A stretch of DNA of 64,000 nucleotides. Source: Oxytricha trifallax. Its lineage: Eukaryota; Ciliophora; Spirotrichea; Sporadotrichida; Oxytrichidae. Shown here one piece after another: positions 45,104 to 57,253 of the stretch; position 1 is the stretch's first letter, and each line of letters opens with the position of its first letter. The notes under the pieces are model-generated. The model saw only the letters and a program-made list of their open reading frames with translations. It searched no databases and was not told the DNA's origin. The stretch spans positions 1 to 64,000 of the forward strand of contig ARYC01003232.1 of assembly GCA_000711775.1 (NCBI GenBank). The letters are read 5' to 3'. A program made the translations under genes and the position numbers.

Positions 45104-46282
45104 AATGCTTGATTAGGAGCGATAAATATGTATAATTATAAACTGCTTATATAAATCTTATATTATTTTAATTTAATAAAATTTTTTATTATAAAACAAA
45201 ACTTCTTATATAATTATTTTATAAATACGTGTCTCTTCAGGATTTACTGAAAAAGTTTAGATCTACAAAAAAAAGTGCATTAGCTTAGTAAGACAATAAT
45301 GCCTCAATTAAAAATTTAATTGTCTTTTTAAGAGAAGAAATTCTAACTTAAGAAGATAGTACCACATAAATTTAAATTAACAATTTGCTTAAATTCTCTC
45401 TTTATTAGTCATACTATTTTTTTATTATATTCTTACACTTTTGACAAATTTAATAGACTTAAAAGTTTACTAAATACTTGCCAGAGAAATCAATTACAAA
45501 CAAAATCTGAGTAAATCCTTAAGAACACTGAGATATACCCTATGTTTAGCATTTCACCAAAAAGATAAGCTTAATCTCCAACAATTGAAGTTATAGATAC
45601 AGAAAAGAACAAATAATAGCTGAGAAATAATAGATATTACACAAAATAAACCCAATAGAGCCCTACTTTGTAATTTCTAAGTTAATTAACTCTTTTTATA
45701 GTTTAAATTTATTGGTAAAATTTACTAATACTTTTTATCAAATTAAATTCAGTTTTAAGCTGAAGCTTAGCAAATGATATTAATAGATATATTTGAAAAT
45801 AATTTTATTAAAATTTTGCATATTTCACAGATGTGTAATATATATTATTCAGAAATAAATTCTAACGAATAATGTTCAATTTGATAGTTGAATTAAAAGT
45901 TTCCAATAAAGATTGAACACTTAAATTTCTTATATTTTTTTTTCTTATAAAATAATTCTTTATAAGCATATTTTATAATACAAGAAATCTTTTTTAGATT
46001 CCTATTTAATTTTCTTTAATCAATAGTAAATTTTATTCAATAACTTGCATTAAGGAAGGTAGAACCAGAAATCAGGGATTTAGGATATATGAAAACTCTA
46101 AAAAGATGTTGCATGCTAATATTTAAATTAGCGTGAAAATAAATTTAGCTAGAAGCCCTTCAAATTATAGTTAAAGCAACTACTTAAACTCCAACATTAA
46201 TTCTAACTTTATCAGATCACCATTAAACTTAAATTGAGGTAAGTTAAAGCAAAGCCAAGTTTTTTGTAATGTATTATATTAT
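45104..46282. other. AT-rich stretch, nothing recognised
   Basis: No supported gene or repeat. Confidence 0.5.
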
Positions 46283-46698
46283 TGTAGGAATACATTTGAT
46301 TTGGGAAAAATAAATTAAAATAAATATGTATTCATCGTAATTATTGGCAGTTAACTTTCTGGAAACCTAGACAATATGGTACTTGTTTCGATAGAGAATT
46401 AAAAATCAGCTGGACTTTACTATTGGCGGTACCCCTCTATCGCATCCCCAGAACGAGTTAACACGACTTTAATTTTGGCATCAAAATCAACTAAACAAAT
46501 CACCAAAAATTAAAGTCGTGCTAACTCGTTCTGGGGATGCGATAGAGGGGTACCGCCAATAGTAAAGTCCAGCTGATTTTTAATTCTCTATCGAACAAGT
46601 ACCATATGTCTAGGTTTCCACAAAGTTAACTGCCAATAATTACGATGAATACATATTTATTTTAATTTATTTTTCCCAAATCAAATGTATTCCTACAA
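46283..46698. mobile_element. Palindromic MITE, copy 3 (best preserved)
   Basis: 416 bp with TTGTAGGAATACATTTGATT at the left and its inverse at the right, flanked by TA on both sides. The two arms are nearly identical over about 190 bp each (for example GCGATAGAGGGGTACCGCC and its mirror), with a loop of about 36 bp near 46490. High arm identity suggests that it is the youngest of the four copies. Confidence 0.95.
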
Positions 46699-46787
46699 TA
46701 GATAAATAAAAATCATAACAGTAGCTATAAAGCTTCACAAAGTATAACCCAAATTATAGATCAATTTTTCATTATGAATTTTACATA

Positions 46788-47564
46788 ATTTGAGAAGCCT
46801 ACTTATTAATGCCTTTCTTGGTCAAAGATCATTAGAAAATATTATATACAATCTCTCTTTATGGATTAAGTTTAAAATTTTGATTTATGGAAGTTATTCC
46901 AATATAATTTGCAAATTGACACTCGACTGCGATAATTTGATGGTTTGTGTGTGTGATCACTATTTTGACTAAGTTTACACCACTCCTTAAAGAAAAGATT
47001 GCAAAAATTATAAATCTAATTTTCATTCTTGTTCACTTTTATGTATTGAGCTATTTAATTAATATAATTGGATACGTAGGTCATTTATTGAGGAATGTAA
47101 ATATAGCAGGAGAACCTTACATATTAATTCTTCTCTTAGAAAATGAAACACCTAAGGAATAACTGGCAAAAGTGAGTTAAGATTATCAAGATTTTATTAT
47201 GAAATATAATGGGGTATTATAAGGGTCTTTTACTTCCGGTACCCAATTATAGTTTGAAGTTAAAATCGCTATACCAAGAGTAACGAAAGCTGATAAGTGG
47301 AAAATACTATTTCTTAAAGCTAAAAGAATTAAGTATGATTCACCATATAAACTCTTATTCTGTCTTAAAATACAATATAAATTAATCTGCAATATTAGTA
47401 TTCAATCGACTAGAACTATTAAAGTTGAAGTTTTATTTTCGAAATTTTTATCAGAAAAAGTCTAAATTTACACTTAAAATAATAAACTCAAGAAGAAAAA
47501 AAAGATAATGCAGGCATTTAAATTTTTTAATTAAGGGGGGATAGTCATAAGAATCTAATTATGA
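46788..47564 (+). CDS. Unidentified gene with a membrane segment, one frame break
   Basis: The frame from about 46788 (RSLLINAFLGQRSLENIIYN) gives way near a GTGTGTGTG run at 46947 to a second frame of 206 codons ending at a TGA at 47562-47564. That frame has a long hydrophobic stretch (INLIFILVHFYVLSYLINII) followed by soluble sequence (LLENETPKEQLAKVSQDYQD, FIMKYNGVLQGSFTSGTQL, QFEVKIAIPRVTKADKWKI, FLKAKRIKYDSPYKLL) and a Lys tail. Composition of the soluble part is convincing. The break at a short GT repeat suggests a one- or two-base slip. No family is recognised. Confidence 0.45.
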
Positions 47565-47814
47565 CAATTAGCAGGTAGATACCATTTTAATTTATTTTGA
47601 AAGCGTTGCATTTTCTCTGATCTTTTGAGTAAGTCATAATTGTTCTATATTATGATTTTTATATTCTCCAATATAATCTTTGGATGAGGATTTATTTACT
47701 ATGAAAGAGCAATATTTAAATGCAAAAGTTTAAGAAACAAAAGCTGATGCTATATCTTTAAAAGTTATAAAATACCAAGTTGATATTATTCATTTTGACG
47801 TAATGTATATATAT

Positions 47815-47840
47815 ATATTTATATATATATATATATATAA
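47815..47840. repeat. (TA)n microsatellite
   Basis: About 25 bases of alternating TA. Confidence 0.95.
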
Positions 47841-49778
47841 AGGTAAAACTTTTTATTAATATAAGATTTTTAACAAGTATAGATCTAAATGGCCTAGCTT
47901 GAGTTGAAGGAATTTTAATTAATTGAAATGACATTGAGAGAGATTTAAGACTTAATACTGACTTTGCTGATTTAATAGGCATACAAAACTTGAAGAACAT
48001 GATTGTTTAATAAATTTTAAATGACAAATTAAATGATTTGCGGAATAAATTTTAATAACAATAATGTCTGTATTTATAACACTAAAGTAAGAAACTTAAA
48101 ACCACTACGATCCATTCAGTTTCCTCTAGCTTTTGAATATAATAAGGCATTCAGCCTATTAACTAACTTTATAATGTAAGTCTTTTTTAGCAATTTATTT
48201 ATCATATTTTTAGGACATGATTAATTCATTGCATGTATTTCGGGGGACATGCGAGGATAACATAGTTATACTTAATTATTTAATGAAAGTCACTTTTAAT
48301 GTGATTATATGGTGTCTAAAAATATTTAATGATAGGGAAGAGAGTAGTTAAGATAATTTAAATAAGATCTATAAAATTTACATTTTCCCTTATTATGATA
48401 TTTTGAGTTATATTATTTATAAAAAAGATAATAAAATGGATTTTGACATATTTATGAAGAATGTACTACAAATTATGAGAGTCTAAGATATTTTACAGAG
48501 GCTTCATAGAGTTAAAAATAGATGAAGTTTGGGACTTAAGTCTTATTGATTATACTGGCAAACATGTATTCTTTATAAATGAGTGGATAAAAAAAGTTAC
48601 AAATAAAATTGTAAACTAGTAATGTTTTTTATGGTAGTGAGACTGGTCAGCCACCTAAAACTTAATGATATTAAAGCTTAGAATGCAACATAGGACTAGA
48701 GACCCCATATTATAAGATATCCCTCACATAAATTAAAATACGAGTTCACAGAATTTCATCGCATAATACTAATAACTAAGAAATACACTGGGTAAAATAA
48801 ATTATAATATTTATTTTTATTTTAACTGAGTAATCTTTTAATTTCCAAAAGAAACTTATTATTCCTCTAAAGTTTGAATCTTATAAAATAGTAAAAGTTT
48901 CAACAAACATATCTTCCTTCTAAAGAAAGTTGTAAGAACACATCAGTTTGATAATAAGATGCAAATATTCTTATTGCTAAATCATAATTAGTTTTGAAAG
49001 AGTAAATTACAAAAGTATAACTACTATTTAAAAGAGTTATATATTACAATAAATAATTAATTCTATTTTTTTTAATTCTTCAATAATAGATACAATGTTT
49101 AATTTCTTGTGAAGAGTAAATACTAAATATGATAAACATTTCAATAATTCTAATAAATTGAATAAATATTGAAATCAAATATCCCAGACAGGAATATCTA
49201 TTACAGATATATCCATTTATTGCATAAATAACTTTATTATAAGATTTTTTCTGATACTTAATGTTATTATTTCAAATAATTTTATGCAGTTTTGTAAAGC
49301 CCGTGCAGCTTAGAAAGCAAAAGAAAACTTATCAATTGAAAATTTATGATAAAATTATATAGAAGGAGAAAAAACTCACTCAAATGAAAAGTAATAATTC
49401 GCAGGAAATCCAAAAAATTCATACCAATTTAGATTCAAATTAAATCTAATTTTAAATACAGCAGGCACTTTTCCACATTAAAAGCTTAAAATATTTATAT
49501 AGTCTCTTATCACAAAAAAATGAATAATTAGGATTATTAGTTATAAAATATTAGATATTCTTTTAAGATTTAAGTAGCTTAATATCTATAATTAGAAATT
49601 TAAAAAAAAATTATAAATAAATTATATTAATAGTAATGATAGTTTAATTTTTTATAAAATCATAAATTGTTCAATTATTCAATAAACAGTAGGATGCATC
49701 TTTTTATAATTATTATTTTTAAAAAATAATAAATTTTTTATCTATTTAATGGAATATTAAAAAAATAAGAAACACAGA
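47841..49778. other. AT-rich stretch, weak open frames
   Basis: Near 48475-48640 a plus-strand frame (FIELKIDEVWDLSLIDYTGK) is slightly GC-richer, but it is short and unidentified. The rest is low-complexity. Confidence 0.4.
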
Positions 49779-50426
49779 ATGGGTATACTAAGCGAAATAT
49801 AAAGGGATATCATCCAAGGAGATATAGAAAACAACGAAATTAAACACCTGGCATAATATACAATAGACATCATCCAACAAAGTAAGAACCACTGGGGCCT
49901 ACACATACTAGAAATAATAACCTTCTTAGCCAGGAAAATCATAAGAAAGGGGTTCACAACAGTCAACCAATTCTAAATACACCTTTCCAAAATTCAATTT
50001 GAATTAAGGAGCAACTGCGACGCAGTACAACTGTGGACGCAACAACTCTTTCAGATGCTTACATAAGCATCAATAAACAACAAGTTTATAAAACAGCAAC
50101 AAACTATCATAAAATCTCAAAAACAAAAAACAAACTAGAGAGTACCAGACAACCTTAGTTATGAAAAATCAGCCTCACTTCCGGTAGAGGCAAACCCGGA
50201 CTCTTAAGAGGTTAGTAACCGCACAAACAAAAATAAAAATGATGACTACTATACAATTGATGAAAACCACACATCCCTAAATAGAAACGCCAACCTCATA
50301 ACAAAAAGAGTAATTTACTCAGAAAAAGAGAAGACTAGAGCTCGGTTGAGGAGAGACAAGAGTACGACGAATATGAGTTCGACAGCTCATACGTTGACAG
50401 CTCAATTGGCCATACTCAAAGTATGA
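49779..50426 (+). CDS. LINE-like ORF, N-terminal block
   Basis: ATG at 49779 opens 215 codons to a TGA at 50424-50426. It reads MGILSEIQRDIIQGDIENNE, HLAQYTIDIIQQSKNHWGLH, LEIITFLARKIIRKGFTTVN, then a Lys/Asn/Ser-rich linker. The last part overlaps another frame (EYDEYEFDSSYVDSSIGHTQ, SMNNDSEEEQKEIANSSPAL) that carries the reading on to about 50600, so there is a frame change near 50350. Function is unknown; an RNA-binding ORF1-type role is a guess from position and charge. Confidence 0.6.
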
Positions 50427-50654
50427 ATAACGACTCAGAAGAAGAACAGAAAGAAATCGCTAACTCCTCCCCAGCCCTTTCAGCAAAAAATTCCAATGAC
50501 ATCAAATAAGCCATAGAATAATTTTAGTACTAAATAGGAGATTAATAAGAAATCAAAAATTCAAACTTAGTACTAAATATGGATCTTAATTATAGTGAAA
50601 ATAATTAATAAATTTATTATTATTAAACTTGACCCTAAGAAGGAATGTAAACCA

Positions 50655-51330
50655 TCACCAAGGCGCAACTATAAGATAGATTCGACATAAGAGAATCATT
50701 CATCTCGATTTGGAAGAACACAATCAACTCAAGAATGTATGAGGTTATTAAGAGATTCTCAAAAGCCCTAACAGGAATATATATTAACCTATAACGCAAA
50801 AGGCTTATAGAACTACTTAACATGAACGATATCCAGCTTGGAGACCTCATTAAAAACGCCACAAACTCGGCAGTCGAAACACCAAAACAACTAGTGGACT
50901 TTATAAAACTCTTCAATCAAGACATTCTAAGGAATGTCACAGCCAACGAAGCAAGCTGCATCTCGGTCAGCTCAGATTACTATGAATACCTAAATAAAGT
51001 AGAAATATATGTTAAATGCCTACAAAAACATGTCTACTTTTTGAAAAGAGATCTAATACAACTAGTCACAACCAGATGTAAGGAAGACATCACCTCAAAG
51101 AACCTAAAATTCTTAATAGCGGTCAAGAATTTTGACACACAATTCAAATTCAGAAATGGGGGGACTAAATACAAATCCTAAACAGCAGCAAAAGAAGAGG
51201 AAGAAAGGAAAACCACAAAGAAAAAGAAGAAATCAGAAAGGAAAGGAAGAAAAAGAAAGATGAAGACTTATTATACTCGGAGAGAATCTCCAAATTAATT
51301 TTTAAAGGGCTAGTCCCATACAAGCTAACA
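50655..51330 (+). CDS. LINE-like ORF, C-terminal block
   Basis: One plus-strand frame covers more than 200 codons: SRMYEVIKRFSKALTGIYIN, MNDIQLGDLIKNATNSAVET, KQLVDFIKLFNQDILRNVTA, VEIYVKCLQKHVYFLKRDLI, TSKNLKFLIAVKNFDTQFKF. It ends in a strongly basic tail (AAKEEEERKTTKKKKKSERK). The 51-kb and 36.1-kb copies share this tail. It is helical throughout. The opposite strand is also open in part, but the plus strand keeps the longer, better-composed frame. Confidence 0.6.
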
Positions 51331-51390
51331 AGCTTATTTGATCGGGGGTCCCCAGAGACCTCAATGTGATCTAATTATTAATATTATTAT

Positions 51391-51990
51391 TCTTTATTTA
51401 ATGGATTTTGATTAGATAGATTTTAGAAATAATTATTAAAAAAAGATACTCCTTTCTGTGTTTTGACTAATTGAACAATTTATGATTTTTTTGGAAAAAT
51501 TATCTTACATTACTATTATTATAATTTGCTCGTTTTTCTTAATAAAAATTATTATAATTTTTATCACTACTCAAAAACTATGCTAGTAAACAAAAGAAGC
51601 TTCTGACAATATAGGTCAAAGTTAAAGCTCTATCAGATTAATATATGAAAATGGTGCTTGATAGGGGGGAGATGTTCTGGCCGACCTACTTGCCAAACAT
51701 TACAACTTAATATAAACGAATAAAGGCATTTCATACTTAAATGAAAAAGTCAATAATTCTCTAACAAAAACAACCCTTACTATAACATATAAAAATCTTT
51801 TATTGACTCAAAATCTTTAACTCCAAGCATAATTAACCTTTAATGAATAAAGCAGATATGGAATCATAAGAATTAATTTTTGTTAAAATATGTGATTTAT
51901 AAATTAAAAATATATTATTATAAGTTGAAATATCAAAATATAGCAACATAAGAAAAGAATTAAGAACCTAAATACTATAACTCTGATATA
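51391..51990 (+). other. Possible RNase H-like fragment in AT-rich DNA
   Basis: At 51650-51900 a plus-strand frame reads GGDVLADLLAKHYNLIQTNK, resembling the C-terminal D/E-x-x-AD-x-LAK motif of LINE RNase H domains. It lies downstream of a complete LINE tail, so it would belong to another element. Evidence is a single short motif. Confidence 0.25.
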
Positions 51991-52029
51991 ATAATCAAGA
52001 TCTCAAACAGCTTAATTCACTTGTAGCAA

Positions 52030-52930
52030 CAAATAAAAATTGGCAAAATATTTTGATATAACTTAAATGATTAGAAAAGTCTGTAACAATCATAATTAAT
52101 AGTCTAATAAAAGTCAACAAAATAATGAACTCTCAATTTAACATTTGATCACTTAAACTATTTAATAAATAAACACACTTTGATGGAACTAAAATAATAC
52201 TCTATAAAACATTTTGAGCTAAATTTTTCCATCGCATTTATCCAGATTAAAAAATATCGACATCTAGTTTAGGAAAGCTGTATCTCTCATATGGTGTTAA
52301 AAATATAAAATTGCGAAATTATAGTATAGACTCTCAAATTCTAAATAGTTATAAATTAAAGTTTCTTAGCTTCAGTAATACCCATTGACAATAAAAGCTT
52401 ATTAATTATAGGAAATTATAATTTATTTGGATCAGACTATTTTTAAACCCCACGCTATTTCTTTGAGATCTTGGGCAGATCCTTAATCTAATTAAGAGAT
52501 TTAAAAGGAGAGTATTAATCTAAGCACTCTGGTTTCATTATTATTTATTACAGGCTAACAATTACTATTAAGATTAATATTTAAAGAGAAATCTATAAAA
52601 ATTGAAGATTTAATGTTAGCTTGAAATAATCGATGCTTAATTTAAGGGAAAAAATGTGATAATTTTCATGGAAAAAGAAGTTCAAACAAAGAATAAATTA
52701 TAAAGGGTGGAGATTTATCTTAAATGCACGTTACTCCTATCAGTTTAATTGCAATGAGAAAAAATTTTTCAAGAGTTAAAGTTTCATTTAAAAGGGACGT
52801 AATTGAAAAGAATTAAATTTTTCAAAAAACGAACACTATTAAAAAGTAAGGAAAGCAATTTAAAGTATAAAATCAAATGACTGCTTTTAATCAGAAAAAG
52901 ACACTTAAGTAAAATTAAAAGTTAAGTTAT
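52030..52930 (+). CDS. TBE-related DDE transposase, copy D (inactive)
   Basis: It aligns with copy C by eye along its length. The first catalytic block is present (IYLDQTIFKPHAISLRSWAD, near 52430). At the second block, where copy C has FMDNFRAHHN, this copy reads FMEKEVQTKNK, so the catalytic Asp is lost. The third block keeps a Glu (FNCNEKKFFKS, near 52750). Frame changes are present. Confidence 0.7.
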
Positions 52931-52999
52931 CTTTTAGAAAATGAATGATTAAGTTAAATATTTTTTATAAAATAAATATAAATATCATATATTAAAAAA

Positions 53000-53990
53000 C
53001 TTTTGATTTTCAAGTGTTGAATGATTTTCCCTTCCTCTTGACCTTATTTGTGTTCTTCTTAATTTTGATTTTGTTGACAACAAAATCTGAATATGAAAAT
53101 GTCACTTCGTATAATTTTCTCTTTTTTGTAACTCTTCTTCTTGGAGATCCTTATCTTAAGAGAGAAAGAGCTCGACCTTTTAATTCTATAGTAAAATTAC
53201 AATTAAGATGGCTTATCTTGCTTGATGCTGTTGGATTTTTCTAGAGTTATTCCAAAAATCATTTTAAATATAATTTAGATATGATCACCAAAATTTGAGT
53301 TCCAATTACACTTATTTATTATTGATCTTAAACCATTCTCTACAAGTAGTCGTGTCTTAGAGTTCCCAGGACGCTAAATAAATAGTTACTATCGGGAAGT
53401 TCATCAACATCGTGGTAAATATTTAGATACTTTTTGAGTTCATTATCTACTTTTACCACATCCCATACACGCTTCAAACTAAGTTCTGGAAAATTGGGAC
53501 ATTAATCCAAATATCTTCATTTGATTTAATTAATTCTGGTTCCTTATAATACATTTTTAATAAAACTCATTGTACATTGCTAATATAGAGGTTTTAACAT
53601 AGTGCCTATAAAAGTAAATAGATTCTAATTTACATTATAATTTCAGGTAGTTATACCAATCAGACTAACTGCTAAGCTGGCTTCCAATTATCATGATGAA
53701 ATTATTGAATTCAATTGGGCGATATCTTAGTTGGCTTATGTAATTTCCATTTGGTTATTAATTAGTTACTAATAAAATTAGGTTCTAAAATATTTCCTTC
53801 ACATTTTCATAAAATAAAATTAGGTCTCTTGTAAATAGCTTCACTTTATTAGCTCTTGTAACTTTCAAGCAAAAATAAATATTAACTTAAAATCACTTAG
53901 GAAGTATGCATTTTTACTTTTGCTTTATTATGTCAGAAGGGTTTGAAATTATTATTCTTTAGGGTTGTGGGTTTTAAATATCACAATTAG
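53000..53990 (-). CDS. TBE middle ORF (22-kDa type), copy D (decayed)
   Basis: It is placed by alignment with copy C (9640-10740): matching blocks near 53080-53130 and 53330-53480, reading opposite to the flanking ORFs. The frame is broken in several places. Confidence 0.5.
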
Positions 53991-54329
53991 GTTTTAGAAT
54001 TAAGCTTTTTTATGATATATAAGGGCTTAAGTCCCTTTAATCGTTTTAATACTCATTAGTAAATAGGTTAAAAATATGGATTTTTTAAGCCTTTAATTTA
54101 AATTGGGACTATTAATAATTTATAATTTAAGTTACTAACATAGTAAATGCAAACCAAAAATCCATGAATAAAAAGGCATGGTTCATCATCTTTAAGCAGT
54201 ATACTATAAAGTAAAGACTATATATTTGATATAGCTTTCCAGAACACCAAATTAATAAGGTAAGATTAGATAATAATAAATTTGCATTAAAGAGGATGGC
54301 CTCAATCAATCATTGTAAAATCAAAGTTA

Positions 54330-55620
54330 AAGTCAATTGAGTTAAGTTGAAAATGGATTTTTAAGTTCCACATCATCCTTCATTTGTAAAAATTTTCCAG
54401 AAAGTTTTGACTAAAAATAGCACACAAAACACATGAAAACTCATACAAGAAAATATGGGAAGTTTATGCATTTAAAAAATGAAAATGGGTATGTTTGTAA
54501 ACTTTTTGACTAAATTCAATGGAAGATACCCAACAGCTCAAGTGAGAAAGCACTTAAAATCTTATTCAGATGCTGACCTAACTTAAGCTGGATATGCTCC
54601 CTTTGTAATTTAATATATATTTTGAGATTACTTTTCTTCAATAGATAGTCAAGATGTTAAAAGAATAAGAGCTTAAGATAAAAATGATAAAAGTTAATAG
54701 TATTGCAATAAGATAAAAATATGGCACTAAATAGATCAAGGAACTCAAATAAAAAGTGACCTGAATGAATAAAAATAAGGTTCTTCTAAACCTGATGAAT
54801 TGAGCTCTAAAAAATAGTAGAACATAAACAATTTGAAGGGACAAAATCAGGAGATACAAAATTATGTCACTTTTCAACAACAAATTCAATAAATTGCATC
54901 AAATAATTAAATAAACATTCAATCAATAGATTAACTTGTATAATTAAGACCCACAATTTCTTACAATATTTAGGATAGCATCATATAGTAAAAATGAAAT
55001 AAGATGGGTCTATCGAGAAATAATATAATGAGACATTAAATGGCTTATTGAGTTTGGAATAAAAAAAACAAAGCAGTTGACTAAATTTCAAAGATATATA
55101 TTAGTCCACATACCTATTAGTTTGGCTCAGAGGATATGTCTTTATTTTAAGAGATCTTCTGAATCTTTAGCACAGGAGGCTGTTACTTGGTGATGTATAA
55201 TTAGTGCAGCCATAGCAGTTCATAATGAAAATTTAGTTCATCTCTACTTAAAACCACAAAATATTAAAATCAACCTTGATGACAGTTCCTTTAGTATGAT
55301 CAGCAATTTTTCAAGTACTCAAATTTAGGGGGAGCTTACAATTGACACTAATTTAAATTTATTCCCTAATATTATGGGCCGAACTATTTGTGGTAAATTA
55401 CAGCAAAGCCTTGGAGAGACAACTACTCTATACTTGTTATAATATTGATCTAGTCAGCAGGAGAAAAAATTCAAGATGTGATAGAAATCTCAATAAAAAT
55501 AATTCAGCTTGCTAAAGAGATACTGGAAACTTTTTGAATTTCAATGAAATTTTAAGCATACTGACCCTAGATGCAATCTTCTAAGTTCCAACTACAAATG
55601 CAATTATTTTATAAAATCAA
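54330..55620 (+). CDS. TBE zinc-finger/kinase-like ORF, copy D (decayed)
   Basis: The finger region is near 54480-54600 (FNGRYPTAQVRKHLKSYSDA, then GYAPFV), matching copy C's FNGRYP...GYPPFV. The kinase-like part is near 55170-55400: CIISAAIAVHNENLVHLYLK, PQNIKINLDDSSFSMISNFS. HLY replaces HRD and NFS replaces DFG, exactly as in copy C. An in-frame TGA (TGG TGA TGT) replaces the AGA codon of copy C at 55177. Further frame changes follow. Confidence 0.7.
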
Positions 55621-55689
55621 TTAATTAATGATTTATGATATGTATCATTTCTAAAATTCTCTAATTCTTATGAATGAGAAGAAATTACG

Positions 55690-57253
55690 GTGGTACATAA
55701 AATTTATACTAATTATCTTTATGATGGTATAGTTAGTAAAAATAGTGATAATATCAAAACTTTCAGCCTATCTAAGCGAATTAAATCAGAGCTAAACTAA
55801 ATAGACAATATTTATCCCCTTTTTTCAAAACTATACCGAACTAGCAATAATTTAATTCGCATAAATTTACATCACTTAAATCTAAAGATTAAATAAAGAT
55901 ATGAAATCAAATATTGTTCTTTTTTTCATAAAAAAATGTTATAATATATTTAGAAGTCAACTAAGAAAATTAAAAAGTAAATGATTTTTTACTAATGCTT
56001 AAGCTCAAGTTAAACTCAAATAAATAAATAAGATAAATATATGTGATTAAGCAAAGGCCTTTCAAATGTACAAATTCATAACAAAATATCAAGGCATTAG
56101 TTAAATCTTCAATAAACATGCAGGCTCATTAATTATTCAAGTGTTTCAATGACATATTTAGAGTATCTCCTTAATTTTTATAAATACCCAAATGAAAAGT
56201 ATAAATAAAACTGAATCTATTGATGATGAAATGGGAACAAGTATTGCATTTAATCATAACTAGATGATTCTTCAGCAGCCTTATTTCGAGGAACTTATAT
56301 CAAGATTTATAAAGAAGTAAGTAAATTAGAATAGTTTAGATAAAATTGATATAGAAACGTTGTAGACCTGCATCAAACTATAAATTTATTATGATTTTTG
56401 TTAAAACATTGAAATTTAATATTATTTCTTGGTTTTTAAATCTTGATAGAGTCACAGATTAAATACTCTAATACATCTAATTCAGGCAAGTCAAATTTCT
56501 AATTATCAGAATACAACAAAACTTTAAATTTATGCTTAAATTAGCAACATTTTGAATAAGAGCAATAATTTACTAAGCAAATCTTTAAAAATAGATCAAT
56601 CTAATAATTTGTAAACTTTTTAAAAACAAGAACTTCAGTCTCATATTATTAAACTTAATAAAAAAGATTAAAAAAATTGTTTTTTATCCATTTTAATATT
56701 AAATTTCTCATTTATATGCGGTTCTTGCATTAAACTTCAAGAATTTTTAAATGTTATAAATATTAATATAAACACTAATATAACTAATAATTACTACCTG
56801 CTTTCTATCAAGAGTTTTAGTCACTTGATAACTTTAAAATCATAGAGAAATAAGTAATTGTTTTAATAAATTAAACCAGATTACTCTAAATCTTTAATAG
56901 AAGAGTTAATCCTAACGAAAAAATAGGCTTAATTTCAGCATAAATTATTAATTTTAAATTAAACTATATAAATTTTATTTGATACAATTACTCTCCTCTA
57001 TAGAACTATAACATCATTGAAAGCTCATTTAGAGATAATTAACTAAAACTCATAAATTACATAAAATTATTAGTCAAAAATTAATATTCAAGTTATAAAA
57101 TATTAAGATTAAAAAATAAATATAGAATATTTTTTGCAAATTAAAAAAAATACTAATTAGTCGGAAAGTTTCTAATAACCTCATGTTTAGAAAATTAATG
57201 AATTATTAACATTAATGCCTGAAACATAAGAAGAAATATTAAAAATAATATGA
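55690..57253 (+). CDS. Long unidentified gene, two frames, one in-frame TGA
   Basis: 55690-56214 is open with a single TGA near 56045 (HKIYTNYLYDGIVSKNSDN, LSKRIKSELNQIDNIYPLFS, MTYLEYLLNFYKYPNEKY). From an ATG at 56192 a second frame of 354 codons runs to a TGA at 57251-57253 with only one internal TGA, at 56444-56446 (MKSINKTESIDDEMGTSIAF, NQMILQQPYFEELISRFIKK, KPDYSKSLIEELILTKKQAQ, HVQKINELLTLMPETQEEIL). There is one possible membrane segment near 56690. The protein is Asn/Gln/Ile-rich, so AT bias inflates the open length. Possibly germline-limited. No family is recognised. Confidence 0.35.

Larger units (their letters stand above)
49779..51390 (+). mobile_element. LINE-like element, 3' part (copy 3)
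   Basis: A long, GC-richer coding unit ends in the shared 3' tail: AAAGGGCTAGTCCCATACA at about 51305 and GATCGGGGGTCCCCAGAGAC at about 51341, then an ATT-rich tail. The tail is the same as in the copies at 36.3, 36.9 and 59.5 kb. No reverse-transcriptase or endonuclease motifs were seen in this part, so it may be an ORF1-type segment or a non-autonomous relative. Confidence 0.7.
51900..55640 (+). mobile_element. TBE-related transposon, copy D
   Basis: Same order and branch as copies C and E: transposase (+), opposed middle ORF (-), zinc-finger/kinase-like ORF (+). No terminal repeat was identified, so the ends are approximate. It is the most decayed of the three transposases. Confidence 0.7.

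Noticed and set aside
49757-49966. Minus-strand ORF of 69 codons
   Set aside because: It is the shadow of the plus-strand frame starting at 49779.
50635-50916. Minus-strand ORF of 93 codons
   Set aside because: It is opposite the longer plus-strand LINE-like frame, which has a basic tail and continues into the shared 3' end.
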